Source: Pseudaestuariivita atlantica
GTDB lineage: Bacteria > Pseudomonadota > Alphaproteobacteria > Rhodobacterales > Rhodobacteraceae
Length of the DNA: 64,000 bases
Direction of reading: 5' to 3'
Assembly: GCF_001205715.1 (NCBI RefSeq)
Contig: NZ_AQQZ01000005.1
Span: 186,001-250,000, forward strand
Positions within the stretch are counted from its first letter, which is position 1, and every line of letters begins with the position of its first letter. The notes beneath the pieces are model-generated. The model worked only from the letters and a program-made list of their open reading frames with translations. It had not been told where the DNA came from and made no database searches. Positions 25,773-33,621 of this stretch are shown piece after piece. A program made the translations under genes and the position numbers.

Positions 25773-26755
25773 CCGTTTCCTCCCAAACGGGCGCTTTTCA
25801 GCCCAAGCCGGCCGGACATGCCGCCTGCCGGCACGTCGGCGCCAAGCGCCCGTGCGATAACCGTTGCATTGTGATCGAGCATCCCGATCAGCGTGCCTTC
25901 ATACGTTCCGTCGATCCCCATCGCGTCCGAGAACAGCTCGCCCCCGATCCGCACGGTATGACCACGGGCCGCCGCACCTTCGATCAGGGCGCGCATGTTG
26001 CGGTCGCTGACCGAGGTCTCGACGAACACCGCGCCAACGCGCCGCTCGACCAGCAGGTCCACCAGTTCGGTGATGCGGTGCAATCCGGCCTCGGATTCGG
26101 TGGAGATGCCCTGCACGCCGATCACCTCGTACCCGTAAGCGTCGCCGAAATAACCAAACGCGTCATGGGCCGTCAGCAGCACACGCGCTTCGGGAGGGAC
26201 CTGCCCCAGCACGTCCGCCGCATAGGCACCAACGGATTCGAGCTCGGCGATGTAAGCCGCGAGGTTGGCGTCGATCCGGTCCGCCGCGTCGGGACGGATA
26301 TCTCGCAGGACGCGCGCCAGTTCTTCGGCCACCAACCGCCACAGCGCGGGCACCATCCAGACGTGGGGGTCATAGCGGTCCGCATAATCCTGGTGCGCGC
26401 GCAGAAGGTGGGTCGGCAGCGCTTCGGCCAGCGCCTCCACCCGCATGCGGCGCGACAGGGTGTGCATGAATTCTTCAAGCTGCGCTTCAAGGTAGAGCCC
26501 GTTCCACAGCACGAGGTCTGCCCGCGTCATGGCGGCAATGTCGCTGCGGGTCTGGCGATAGGCGTGCGGGTCAACGCCCGGCCCCATCAGCGCGCGCACC
26601 TCGACAAGGTCACCCCCGATCCGACGCGCGGTGTCGGCGATCATGCCCGTCGTCGCCACGACGGACAGCGGCGCATTTGCCCACGCGACCACCGGGCGCG
26701 CCAGTGCGGCAGCGCCAAGGGTCAACGATAAAGCATGACGGCGGGTGATCAGCAT
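25769..26755 (-). CDS. TroA-like metal-binding periplasmic protein of ABC transporter
   Basis: A 328-residue substrate-binding protein with a Tat-like signal (ITRRHALSLTLGAAALARP). Metal ligands are predicted as His64 (DPHAY), His131 (DPHVW), His197 (TAHDAFGYF) and Asp282 (GIDGTYEG). The H-H-H-D set resembles TroA, which binds zinc or manganese, rather than the H-H-E-D set of classic Mn/Fe proteins. No His-rich ZnuA loop is present. The ATG at 26755 is preferred over a TTG at 26767, which sits almost on the AGGAAGG. It is the first gene of the operon and is controlled by the promoter with two palindromes just upstream. Confidence 0.9.
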   Translation of the reverse strand: MLITRRHALSLTLGAAALARPVVAWANAPLSVVATTGMIADTARRIGGDLVEVRALMGPGVDPHAYRQTRSDIAAMTRADLVLWNGLYLEAQLEEFMHTLSRRMRVEALAEALPTHLLRAHQDYADRYDPHVWMVPALWRLVAEELARVLRDIRPDAADRIDANLAAYIAELESVGAYAADVLGQVPPEARVLLTAHDAFGYFGDAYGYEVIGVQGISTESEAGLHRITELVDLLVERRVGAVFVETSVSDRNMRALIEGAAARGHTVRIGGELFSDAMGIDGTYEGTLIGMLDHNATVIARALGADVPAGGMSGRLGLKSARLGGNG

Positions 26756-26782
26756 GGTGCCTCGCAAGCCTTCCTTGGAATG

Positions 26783-26810
26783 AATATGCGAGGCATTCGC
26801 AAAACGTCAA
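26783..26810 (-). promoter_or_regulatory. Promoter of the metal ABC operon
   Basis: On the minus strand, TTGACG (26805-26810) and CATATT (26783-26788) are separated by 16 bases. They lie about 30-55 bases before the binding-protein ATG. The spacer and -10 are overlapped by the first metal-box palindrome. Confidence 0.5.
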
Positions 26811-26830
26811 GAGTTGCGAGCCATTCGCAA
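26787..26830. promoter_or_regulatory. Two tandem Fur/Mur-type boxes
   Basis: TGCGAGGCATTCGCA (26787-26801) and TTGCGAGCCATTCGCAA (26814-26830) are near-identical dyads with TGCGA/TCGCA arms, their starts 29 bases apart. Each fits a 7-1-7 Fur-family layout. One covers the promoter spacer and -10, the other lies just upstream of the -35. This is the geometry expected for repression by a metal-loaded Fur/Mur-type protein. Confidence 0.55.
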
Positions 26831-26930
26831 CAGAAAGGCCAGCTTCCGCCCATTGCGACCCCATGCAATTCAGGCATAGTTTCCAAAGGCCGCGATCCGT
26901 GGCGTCACTGGTGACACGGGCCTGATTTTA

Positions 26931-26948
26931 TTTTACCGTTTGGTAAAA
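26931..26948. promoter_or_regulatory. Inverted repeat in front of deoC
   Basis: TTTTACC-GTTT-GGTAAAA is a perfect 7-base dyad ending 16 bases before the deoC ATG. A second small dyad GTCAC-TG-GTGAC lies at 26904-26915. It is a plausible repressor operator for the deoC-aldehyde dehydrogenase pair. The cognate regulator is not in the window. Confidence 0.4.
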
Positions 26949-26964
26949 ATTGGACGGCACGCAT

Positions 26965-27951
26965 ATGCAGACCACCACATCCGAAACGTCGACCCTGCCG
27001 CAGACGGTAGAGGTGCGAAACCCCGGCATGGCGCTCGACCTTGACTGGGTGATGCGCGCCACCGCGAACCGCTCGGCCATCGAACGGCGGGCGGCGACGC
27101 TGGGCGGTCGACGCTCGATCAAGAAGGACTACCAGGCGGCATGGCTGGCGCGTGCGATCTCGTGCATCGACCTGACGACGCTGGCGGGGGACGACACGCC
27201 CGGCCGGGTGCGGCGGCTGTGTGCCAAGGCCCGCCAACCCGTCCGCGCCGACATACTGGAGGCGTTGGGTCTTACCGGACTCACCACCGGCGCGGTTTGC
27301 GTCTATCACGACATGATCGGCACGGCGGTGGAGGCGCTGGAGGGCTCGGGCATCCCCGTCGCCGCCGTCTCCACCGGGTTTCCCGCGGGACTGTCGCCGT
27401 TTCACTTGCGTGTGGCCGAGATCGAAGAAAGCGTGAAGGCAGGCGCGTCCGAGATCGACATCGTGATCTCCCGTCGGCACGTCCTGATGGGCAACTGGCA
27501 GGCGCTGTATGACGAAATGCAGGCCTTCCGCGCCGCCTGCGGACCCGCCCATGTGAAGGCCATCCTCGCCACTGGAGAGCTGGGAACGCTGCGCAATGTC
27601 GCGCGGGCCTCGCTCGTCTGCATGATGGCGGGGGCGGATTTCATCAAGACGTCCACCGGCAAGGAAAGCGTCAACGCCACCCTGCCCGTCTCCCTGACCA
27701 TGATCCGCGCGATCCGCGAGTTCCACGACGGTACCGGGCACCGCGTCGGCTACAAGCCCGCGGGCGGGATATCGAAGGCGAAGGATGCGCTTTTGTACCT
27801 CGCCCTGATGAAGGACGAATTGGGCAATCGCTGGCTGCGGCCCGACCTCTTCCGCTTTGGCGCGTCCTCGCTTCTGGGAGACATCGAACGGCAGCTCGAA
27901 CATCACGTCACGGGGGCGTACTCGGCCAATCACCGTCATGCCATCGGCTGA
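26965..27951 (+). CDS. deoC: Deoxyribose-phosphate aldolase
   Basis: A 328-residue class I aldolase splitting 2-deoxyribose 5-phosphate into acetaldehyde and glyceraldehyde 3-phosphate. The Schiff-base lysine is in AGADFIKTSTGKES (about residues 224-237), the proton-relay lysine in VGYKPAGGIS (about 258-267), and the conserved aspartate in SCIDLTTL. It is longer than E. coli DeoC (259) and resembles the eukaryotic-like long form. The ATG at 26965 is preferred over a TTG at 26950. The following aldehyde dehydrogenase would oxidise the acetaldehyde released. Confidence 0.94.
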   Translation: MQTTTSETSTLPQTVEVRNPGMALDLDWVMRATANRSAIERRAATLGGRRSIKKDYQAAWLARAISCIDLTTLAGDDTPGRVRRLCAKARQPVRADILEALGLTGLTTGAVCVYHDMIGTAVEALEGSGIPVAAVSTGFPAGLSPFHLRVAEIEESVKAGASEIDIVISRRHVLMGNWQALYDEMQAFRAACGPAHVKAILATGELGTLRNVARASLVCMMAGADFIKTSTGKESVNATLPVSLTMIRAIREFHDGTGHRVGYKPAGGISKAKDALLYLALMKDELGNRWLRPDLFRFGASSLLGDIERQLEHHVTGAYSANHRHAIG

Positions 27952-27981
27952 CGCATCGGGCATTTGGGAAAGACAGAACAG

Positions 27982-30309
27982 ATGAGCGTTTCCGAGATCT
28001 TCGACAGCATGGACTACGGCCCCGCCCCCGAAAGCGCGGGCGACGCGTTGGCGTGGCTGGTCGATCAGGGCAGCCGGTTCGGGCATTTCATCGACGGTGC
28101 CTTCACCGACCCGCGCGACGATTTCGAAAGCCGCAACCCGGCGAATGACGAGGTGCTGGCGACACTGACCAAGGGCACCGCCGCCGATGTGGACGCCGCC
28201 GTCGCCGCCGCCTGCAAGGCGCAGCCACGCTGGGAGAAGCTGGGCGGGCACGGGCGGGCCAAGGTGCTGTACGCGCTGGCACGGGGCATCCAGAAACACA
28301 GCCGCCTGTTCGCGGTGCTGGAGACGCTGGACAATGGCAAACCCATCCGCGAAAGCCGCGACATCGACGTGCCGCTGGTGGCGCGGCATTTCTACTATCA
28401 CGCCGGGATGGCGCAGTTGATGGAAGAGGAGTTGCCGGGCCGGGCACCTTTGGGTGTGTGCGGGCAGGTGATCCCGTGGAACTTCCCGCTGTTGATGCTG
28501 GCGTGGAAGGTCGCGCCCGCGCTGGCGATGGGCAACACGGTGGTGCTGAAGCCCGCCGAGTATACCTCGATCACGGCGCTGTGCTTTGCCGATCTCTGCG
28601 CACAGGCGGGCGTGCCGAGAGGCGTGGTGAACATCGTCACCGGCCACGGCGACACGGGCGCGCTGATCACGGAACACGACGGCATCGACAAGGTCGCCTT
28701 CACCGGGTCGACCGAGGTGGGCCGCATCATCCGCCGCGCCACGGCGGGACAGGGCAAAGCGCTGACGTTGGAGCTGGGCGGCAAGTCGCCGTACATCGTG
28801 TTCGAGGATGCCGATCTGGATTCCGCCGTCGAAGGGCTGGTGGACGCGATCTGGTTTAACCAGGGACAGGTCTGCTGCGCCGGGTCGCGCCTGCTGGTGC
28901 AGGAGGGCGTGGCCGACGACTTCTACAGCCGCCTCAAGCGCCGCATGGATGGGCTGCGCGTGGGTGATCCCTTGGACAAATGCATCGACGTGGGCGCCAT
29001 CGTCGATCCGGTGCAGTTGCAGACGATCCGCGACATGGTGGACGGCAATACCGAGGGCGAGACCTATGTTGCCGCCTGCGACATGCCCGAGGGCTGTTTC
29101 TATCCCCCCACCCTCATCACCGGCCTCTCGCCCGCCGCGCCGCTGATGCAGGACGAGATATTCGGCCCGGTGCTCTGCGCCACCACCTTCCGCACCCCGT
29201 ACGAGGCGGTGCAGGTCGCCAACAACACCCGCTACGGCCTCGCGGCATCGGTCTGGTCGGAGAACATCAACACCGCGCTCGACATCGCGCCGCGGCTGGC
29301 CGCAGGGGTGGTCTGGGTCAACGGGACCAACATGTTCGACGCCGCCGCGCCCTTTGGCGGGGTGCGTGAAAGCGGGTTCGGGCGCGAAGGCGGGTGGGAA
29401 GGGCTGATGGCCTATACCCGCGACGCCGCCAAACCCAAGACTCGCGCGCAGGTCGCGCCGCACAAGGCGGGCAAAGCCGGGGGCGACGGGATCGACCGGA
29501 CCGCCAAGATGTATGTCGGAGGCAAGCAGGCGCGGCCCGACGGCGGCTATTCCCGGCGGGTCTGGTCGAAACAGGGCAAGATGCTGGGAGAGGTCGGCCT
29601 CGCCAACCGCAAGGACGTGCGCAACGCGGTCGAGGCCGCGCACAAGGCGTCCGGCTGGGCCAAGTCCACCGGGCACCTGCGGGCGCAGATCCTCTACTAC
29701 GTGGCCGAGAACCTGTCCGCCCGCGCGGACGAATTCGCACACCGCATCGACGGACTGACCGGCAAGCGCGGCGGCAAGGCCGAGGTCGAAGCCTCGATCA
29801 GCACCCTCTTCTCTGCCGCCGCATGGGCCGACAAGTTCAGTGGCGAGGCGCGGGACGTGCCGATCCGGGGTCTGGCGCTGGCCTTGCGTGAACCGACCGG
29901 CGTGATCGGCGTCTTGTGCGAGGATGCCGCACCGCTGCTGGGGCTGGTCGCGCCGATGGCGGGGGCGATCGCGATGGGATCGACCTGCGTGCTGGCGGCG
30001 TCCGATCCTTTCCCGCTCGCCGCGACGGATTTCTACCAGGTGCTCGACACGTCGGACGTGCCGGGCGGTGTCGTAAACATCCTGACCGGCGCGCATGGCG
30101 ACATGGCCGGGACACTGGCGGACCATCTGGATGTCGACGCGGTCTGGTCCTTCTCGGACCCCGGCCTGGCGAAACGGATCGAGGAAGGCGCGGCGGGCAA
30201 CCTCAAGCGGACGTGGATCGATCCGCGGCCCGTGGGCGACATCCCCGTGCGCGCCTATCTCGAAGCCGCGACGGATGTGAAAACCGTCTGGGTGCCCTAC
30301 GGCGCGTGA
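27982..30309 (+). CDS. Two-domain aldehyde dehydrogenase (ALDH16 type)
   Basis: A 775-residue NAD-dependent aldehyde dehydrogenase with two ALDH-like halves. The N-terminal half (about 1-475) is a full enzyme: PWNFPLLMLAWKVAPAL, TGSTEVGRIIRR, the catalytic glutamate in LELGGKSPYIVFEDADL, and the catalytic Cys in NQGQVCCAGSRLL. The second half (about 500-775) keeps the fold (MYVGGKQARPDGGYSRRVW, GKRGGKAEVEASI, GVIGVLCEDAAPLLGL) but lacks the Cys motif. This is the tandem layout of ALDH16, which is known in Rhodobacterales. It starts 30 bases after deoC, so oxidation of acetaldehyde from deoxyribose is the likely role. Confidence 0.92.
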   Translation: MSVSEIFDSMDYGPAPESAGDALAWLVDQGSRFGHFIDGAFTDPRDDFESRNPANDEVLATLTKGTAADVDAAVAAACKAQPRWEKLGGHGRAKVLYALARGIQKHSRLFAVLETLDNGKPIRESRDIDVPLVARHFYYHAGMAQLMEEELPGRAPLGVCGQVIPWNFPLLMLAWKVAPALAMGNTVVLKPAEYTSITALCFADLCAQAGVPRGVVNIVTGHGDTGALITEHDGIDKVAFTGSTEVGRIIRRATAGQGKALTLELGGKSPYIVFEDADLDSAVEGLVDAIWFNQGQVCCAGSRLLVQEGVADDFYSRLKRRMDGLRVGDPLDKCIDVGAIVDPVQLQTIRDMVDGNTEGETYVAACDMPEGCFYPPTLITGLSPAAPLMQDEIFGPVLCATTFRTPYEAVQVANNTRYGLAASVWSENINTALDIAPRLAAGVVWVNGTNMFDAAAPFGGVRESGFGREGGWEGLMAYTRDAAKPKTRAQVAPHKAGKAGGDGIDRTAKMYVGGKQARPDGGYSRRVWSKQGKMLGEVGLANRKDVRNAVEAAHKASGWAKSTGHLRAQILYYVAENLSARADEFAHRIDGLTGKRGGKAEVEASISTLFSAAAWADKFSGEARDVPIRGLALALREPTGVIGVLCEDAAPLLGLVAPMAGAIAMGSTCVLAASDPFPLAATDFYQVLDTSDVPGGVVNILTGAHGDMAGTLADHLDVDAVWSFSDPGLAKRIEEGAAGNLKRTWIDPRPVGDIPVRAYLEAATDVKTVWVPYGA

Positions 30310-31893
30310 TCAGTCCGACCGGACCGCGCCGGTGATCGCGGCTGCGCCCAGCGCGGTCACGATCCAGCCCACCACCTTGGCAAACCAGCGCAGCCACCAT
30401 CCCGTCCGCCCCCACAGGCTGTCAGGATTGGCCGTTGTCGGGGCCCACGCGGCCTCCTGCCCGAAGGATACAAGCGGCACGACAAGGTCGGCGGCATAGG
30501 CATAGGCGTTGAACGTCTCCCAGTCCTGGCCGGGTTGTCCGGGGGATGACCAATGCTCCGCCGGGTTGTCGGGATGGGTTGCGACAGCCTCCTGCCAGCC
30601 ACGGGACACCAGCACCGGCGCGGCGTTTGGCGCCATGTCGCCGGCTCGCCAGACGGTATCGAAGAACACGCCTAGGGCGAGGATCAGCGCCAGCGCCCAG
30701 ATCACGACGCGGCCCGGACGGTACCCGTAACCCACGCCATAGCGCATCATCGCGTCGCCCACGGCCATGCCCGCCCAGCGCAACCCGTATCCACCCCGTG
30801 CCACCGCGATCGCGCGCGCATCGCGGCGCAGGAGGTGTTCCTTCTCCTTCAGGACCATGCGCGCGTCGCTGCGATGGCCCAGTCGGCGCAGGACGCTCGC
30901 CAGTTGTTCGTAGGGCTGCGCGACAAAGGGCAGACCTTCGGGATGGCGGGCCAGCCATGCCAGCCGGTCGCCCACGTCGGTGCTGGTGTGGCGGCTGAAG
31001 TCTTCGTACCGAAACCCGTCCAGCCGGATCGGGTAGGTCGCGCCCGGTGCTGCCGGTTCGTCGCGCAGCCGCGCCACAGTCGCCCCGGCAAGGTTGAGCA
31101 ATCCGCGTGTGATCTGGTTGTCGGCGAAATACAGCAGCCCCGCAACGCGGGCGCGGGCAAGGGACACGGCAATGCCGGGCCCGTGTTCTTCGGTTTCGGC
31201 AAAGACGGCACTGGCCGCGCCTTCCATGGGCGTGACCGCGCAATTGGTGATGAACACGTCGCCCGACACCTGCGCCGACGACAGGAACAGCGCCCCGTCG
31301 CAGGTGAGCGAGGTCACCTCCTCGCTATAGGGATAGTTCCCGAGGTACAGCGATCCATCGACCTGAACTCCCTGCGCGAATACCGCGTCCTGCCCCGGAG
31401 CGGTGATCGTCAGATCGCAAAGCTGCACATCGCCCCCCACCCGCGCGCCTGCGAGGCTGATCTCCCCCGCGATCGCGGTTCCGCCACGCAGGAACAGCGC
31501 TCCATCAAGGTGCGCTCCGTCGCAATGCAGTCCGGCCAGCCGTGACCCGGAGATATAAAGGCCCCGCACCCGCGCGTTCACCAGTTCGACGGATTCGGCG
31601 AGATGGCAGGCGGAAATCGAGATGTCGTGGTCGAAATCCGCGCCCTGCAAGTCCAGCACACCGGTCACCCACGCGCCCCGCAACCGCAGTCCCTTGCTGC
31701 CAAGTGTTGACACTGGCGCGGTAAGAAGGGCGCGCAGAAAAGCGGCGCGGACCGTGACGTCTTCAGCGTCTTCGATTGGCAACGATCCGTCACCAAGCGT
31801 GATGCGGCTGCCTTTCGACGCTTCCGCGACGACGCGCGATTCCGCCTCCGTCAGGGGCAGAAGGTCTTCGGGCAACGTGTCGGTGAATTCCAT
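30310..31893 (-). CDS. Membrane-anchored beta-helix (pentapeptide-like) protein of unknown function
   Basis: A 527-residue protein of unknown function. Residues about 65-300 form a run of short repeats of the kind A-x-L-x-G (LRLRGAWVTGVLDLQGADFD, VRGLYISGSRLAGLHCDGAH), predicted to fold as a right-handed beta-helix like pentapeptide-repeat proteins. Two membrane spans lie near the C-terminus (VVIWALALILALGVFF and VVGWIVTALGAAAITGAV), separated by an extracytoplasmic loop. Relatives are annotated membrane-associated oxidoreductase without evidence. The ATG at 31893 is preferred to a TTG at 31929. The stop abuts the converging ALDH stop with no gap. Confidence 0.75.
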   Translation of the reverse strand: MEFTDTLPEDLLPLTEAESRVVAEASKGSRITLGDGSLPIEDAEDVTVRAAFLRALLTAPVSTLGSKGLRLRGAWVTGVLDLQGADFDHDISISACHLAESVELVNARVRGLYISGSRLAGLHCDGAHLDGALFLRGGTAIAGEISLAGARVGGDVQLCDLTITAPGQDAVFAQGVQVDGSLYLGNYPYSEEVTSLTCDGALFLSSAQVSGDVFITNCAVTPMEGAASAVFAETEEHGPGIAVSLARARVAGLLYFADNQITRGLLNLAGATVARLRDEPAAPGATYPIRLDGFRYEDFSRHTSTDVGDRLAWLARHPEGLPFVAQPYEQLASVLRRLGHRSDARMVLKEKEHLLRRDARAIAVARGGYGLRWAGMAVGDAMMRYGVGYGYRPGRVVIWALALILALGVFFDTVWRAGDMAPNAAPVLVSRGWQEAVATHPDNPAEHWSSPGQPGQDWETFNAYAYAADLVVPLVSFGQEAAWAPTTANPDSLWGRTGWWLRWFAKVVGWIVTALGAAAITGAVRSD

Positions 31894-31935
31894 GTCGCAG
31901 GATAAGCACGTGGCGGGCTTGCGCGGCAAGGCGGC

Positions 31936-32403
31936 TCAGTCGCGGTGGTAGGGAAGGCCCCCGAGGATCGAGGCGGCGCGGTACAACTGCTCGCACAGCA
32001 TCACCCGCGCCAGCTTGTGCGGCCAGACCATGCGGCCGAGCGACAGCGCGCCCCCCGTTCCGCGCCGCAGATGCGGGGCGAGCCCGTCCGCGCCACCGAT
32101 CAGGAAGGCCAGATCGCCCGCCCCCTCGTCGCGCCACCGTGCGATCCTGTCGGCCAGTTCGGGGGAGGTGAGCCTGTCACCGCGTTCGTCCAGCGCCACC
32201 GTCACCGCACCCTTGGGCACGGCGCGTTCGAGGCCGGAGGCCTCCGCCTCCCACCCGCCCTTGCGGTCATCGATTTCGTGAAGCGCCAGCGGCCCGAGCG
32301 ACAGGGCACGCCCCGTCCGGTCGAACCGCGTGCGGTAATCGTCGATCAACGCGGCTTCGGGGCCGTTCCTGATACGGCCCACCGCGCAGATGTGAACGCG
32401 CAA
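31936..32403 (-). CDS. rlmH: 23S rRNA pseudouridine-1915 N3-methyltransferase RlmH
   Basis: A 155-residue SPOUT methyltransferase modifying pseudouridine 1915 in 23S rRNA helix 69. The trefoil-knot SAM site is visible in AFLIGGADGLAPHLRRG (about residues 99-115), and the C-terminus LCEQLYRAASILGGLPYHRD is the family hallmark. The start is a TTG at 32403, one base after the rsfS stop; it gives the family's N-terminus (RVHICAVGRIRNGPE) and normal length. The rsfS-rlmH pairing is widely conserved. Confidence 0.94.
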   Translation of the reverse strand: MRVHICAVGRIRNGPEAALIDDYRTRFDRTGRALSLGPLALHEIDDRKGGWEAEASGLERAVPKGAVTVALDERGDRLTSPELADRIARWRDEGAGDLAFLIGGADGLAPHLRRGTGGALSLGRMVWPHKLARVMLCEQLYRAASILGGLPYHRD

Positions 32404-32404
32404 C

Positions 32405-32833
32405 CTAGCTTGCGGCCGTCTGCGTGGCCGGCAGCGCGGCCTGTTCCGCCGGGGACAGCCACATCTTTTCAAGCTGGTAGAATTCGCGCACCTCGGGGCG
32501 GAAGACGTGGACGATCACGTCGCCCGTGTCGATCAGCACCCAGTCGCCGGTATCCTTGCCTTCCAGCTTGGCCGACCGGCCAAGGTCGGCCTTGATATCG
32601 GCCACCAGCTTTTCGGCGATCGACGCGACCTGCCGCGACGACCGGCCCGAGCAGATCACCATGTAATCGCCCATGGACGATTTCCCGCGCAGATCGATCT
32701 GCACGATGTCCTCGGCCTTGTTTTCGTCAAGAGAGGCCAGAATGCGCGCCAGAAGGGCATCGCTTTCGGTGGCGGTATCGCGGGCCGTGTCGGCCTGCGT
32801 GCGTTCCGCGGCCGAAGCCGCATCAACGGTCAA
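32405..32833 (-). CDS. rsfS: Ribosomal silencing factor RsfS
   Basis: A 142-residue protein that binds ribosomal protein L14 and blocks subunit joining in stationary phase. The conserved core spans residues 25-128: ASLDENKAEDIVQIDLRGKS, MVICSGRSSRQVASIAEKL, and DTGDVIVHVFRPEVREFYQLEKMW (read in parts). The first 24 residues are unconserved. The only in-frame start upstream of the core is the TTG at 32833. It is followed by rlmH after one base. Confidence 0.93.
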   Translation of the reverse strand: MTVDAASAAERTQADTARDTATESDALLARILASLDENKAEDIVQIDLRGKSSMGDYMVICSGRSSRQVASIAEKLVADIKADLGRSAKLEGKDTGDWVLIDTGDVIVHVFRPEVREFYQLEKMWLSPAEQAALPATQTAAS

Positions 32834-32892
32834 AGACAGAACCAGGGTCCTCCTATGTCATGCGCCTCGAACCCGGCGCCGGGTGTGACATC

Positions 32893-32921
32893 ATCGTAAC
32901 ATCGCCATTGCGAAATCTCAA
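32893..32921 (-). promoter_or_regulatory. Sigma-70-like promoter of rsfS-rlmH
   Basis: On the minus strand, TTGAGA (32916-32921) and TACGAT (32893-32898) are spaced by 17 bases. They would start transcription about 50 bases before the rsfS TTG. The match is good for this GC-rich genome but untested. Confidence 0.5.
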
Positions 32922-32972
32922 TATTGGGACCTGCGACATCCCGCCGAGGATCGTCAGGCAGCGCAGGGCCGC

Positions 32973-33518
32973 TCAGCAGGCGGGCAATTCGCGCTGATCG
33001 GTGGCGTCCATGATCTGGCTGACGGGCACACCCCGCAACAGCGGGCGTGGCGTCGGGTTCGGCAGCACTACGGCGAAGATCGACAGCGATGCCGTGGGTT
33101 GCGGCCCTGCCCCGATGGCGCAGCCGGTCACGTCCACGGTCAGCGATCCCTCGGTCCGGTCCGGTGCCTCGGTCTCCCATTCGCGCAGAAGCGATTGTTG
33201 CGCGCGCAGCCGGTCGATATCGCCCGGCGCCACGCGGAACCGGCGCAACCCGTCGTCGCGCGTGCCCTGTTCCAGCACGTAGGAGGCATCATTCCGCGCG
33301 CCGATGTCGTTGCGCACGGCGGACACGTTCATCACGGCAGCGCCCTCTGGGATACCCAGGCCGGGCGGCAAGTCCACGAGGATCTCGATCCTGGAAGGGT
33401 CAGCGTTCAGCGGTCCACCGACCGCGTCGATCTGCGCGAGCGTGCCGTTATCCAGCACGTTGCACCCCGCAAGGGCGAGGATACCGCTCCATACCGTCAA
33501 CAATACCGGCAATCTCAT
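32973..33518 (-). CDS. Predicted lipoprotein of unknown function
   Basis: A 181-residue exported lipoprotein. The signal peptide ends in the lipobox LALAGC (lipidated Cys at residue 19). The mature part has no domain I recognise. It includes IEILVDLPPGLGIPEGAAVM and a conserved-looking pair of cysteines (DVTGCAIG and the C-terminal ELPAC). It lies between mscS and rsfS in the same direction, with gaps of about 100 and 139 bases, so it may be transcribed alone. Confidence 0.75.
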   Translation of the reverse strand: MRLPVLLTVWSGILALAGCNVLDNGTLAQIDAVGGPLNADPSRIEILVDLPPGLGIPEGAAVMNVSAVRNDIGARNDASYVLEQGTRDDGLRRFRVAPGDIDRLRAQQSLLREWETEAPDRTEGSLTVDVTGCAIGAGPQPTASLSIFAVVLPNPTPRPLLRGVPVSQIMDATDQRELPAC

Positions 33519-33621
33519 GGCAATTGTCCCAAATAATTCAACTGTTTACCAGCATACAGCGAATCGCGGCGCGGCCACAGGAAAAACAGGGAAACCCGCA
33601 TTGGCGGGCGAATGGCCGCCG

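Noticed and set aside
26905-30126. A 1073-codon minus-strand open frame opposite deoC and the aldehyde dehydrogenase
   Set aside because: Shadow of two clear genes in GC-rich sequence; no start signal or domains.
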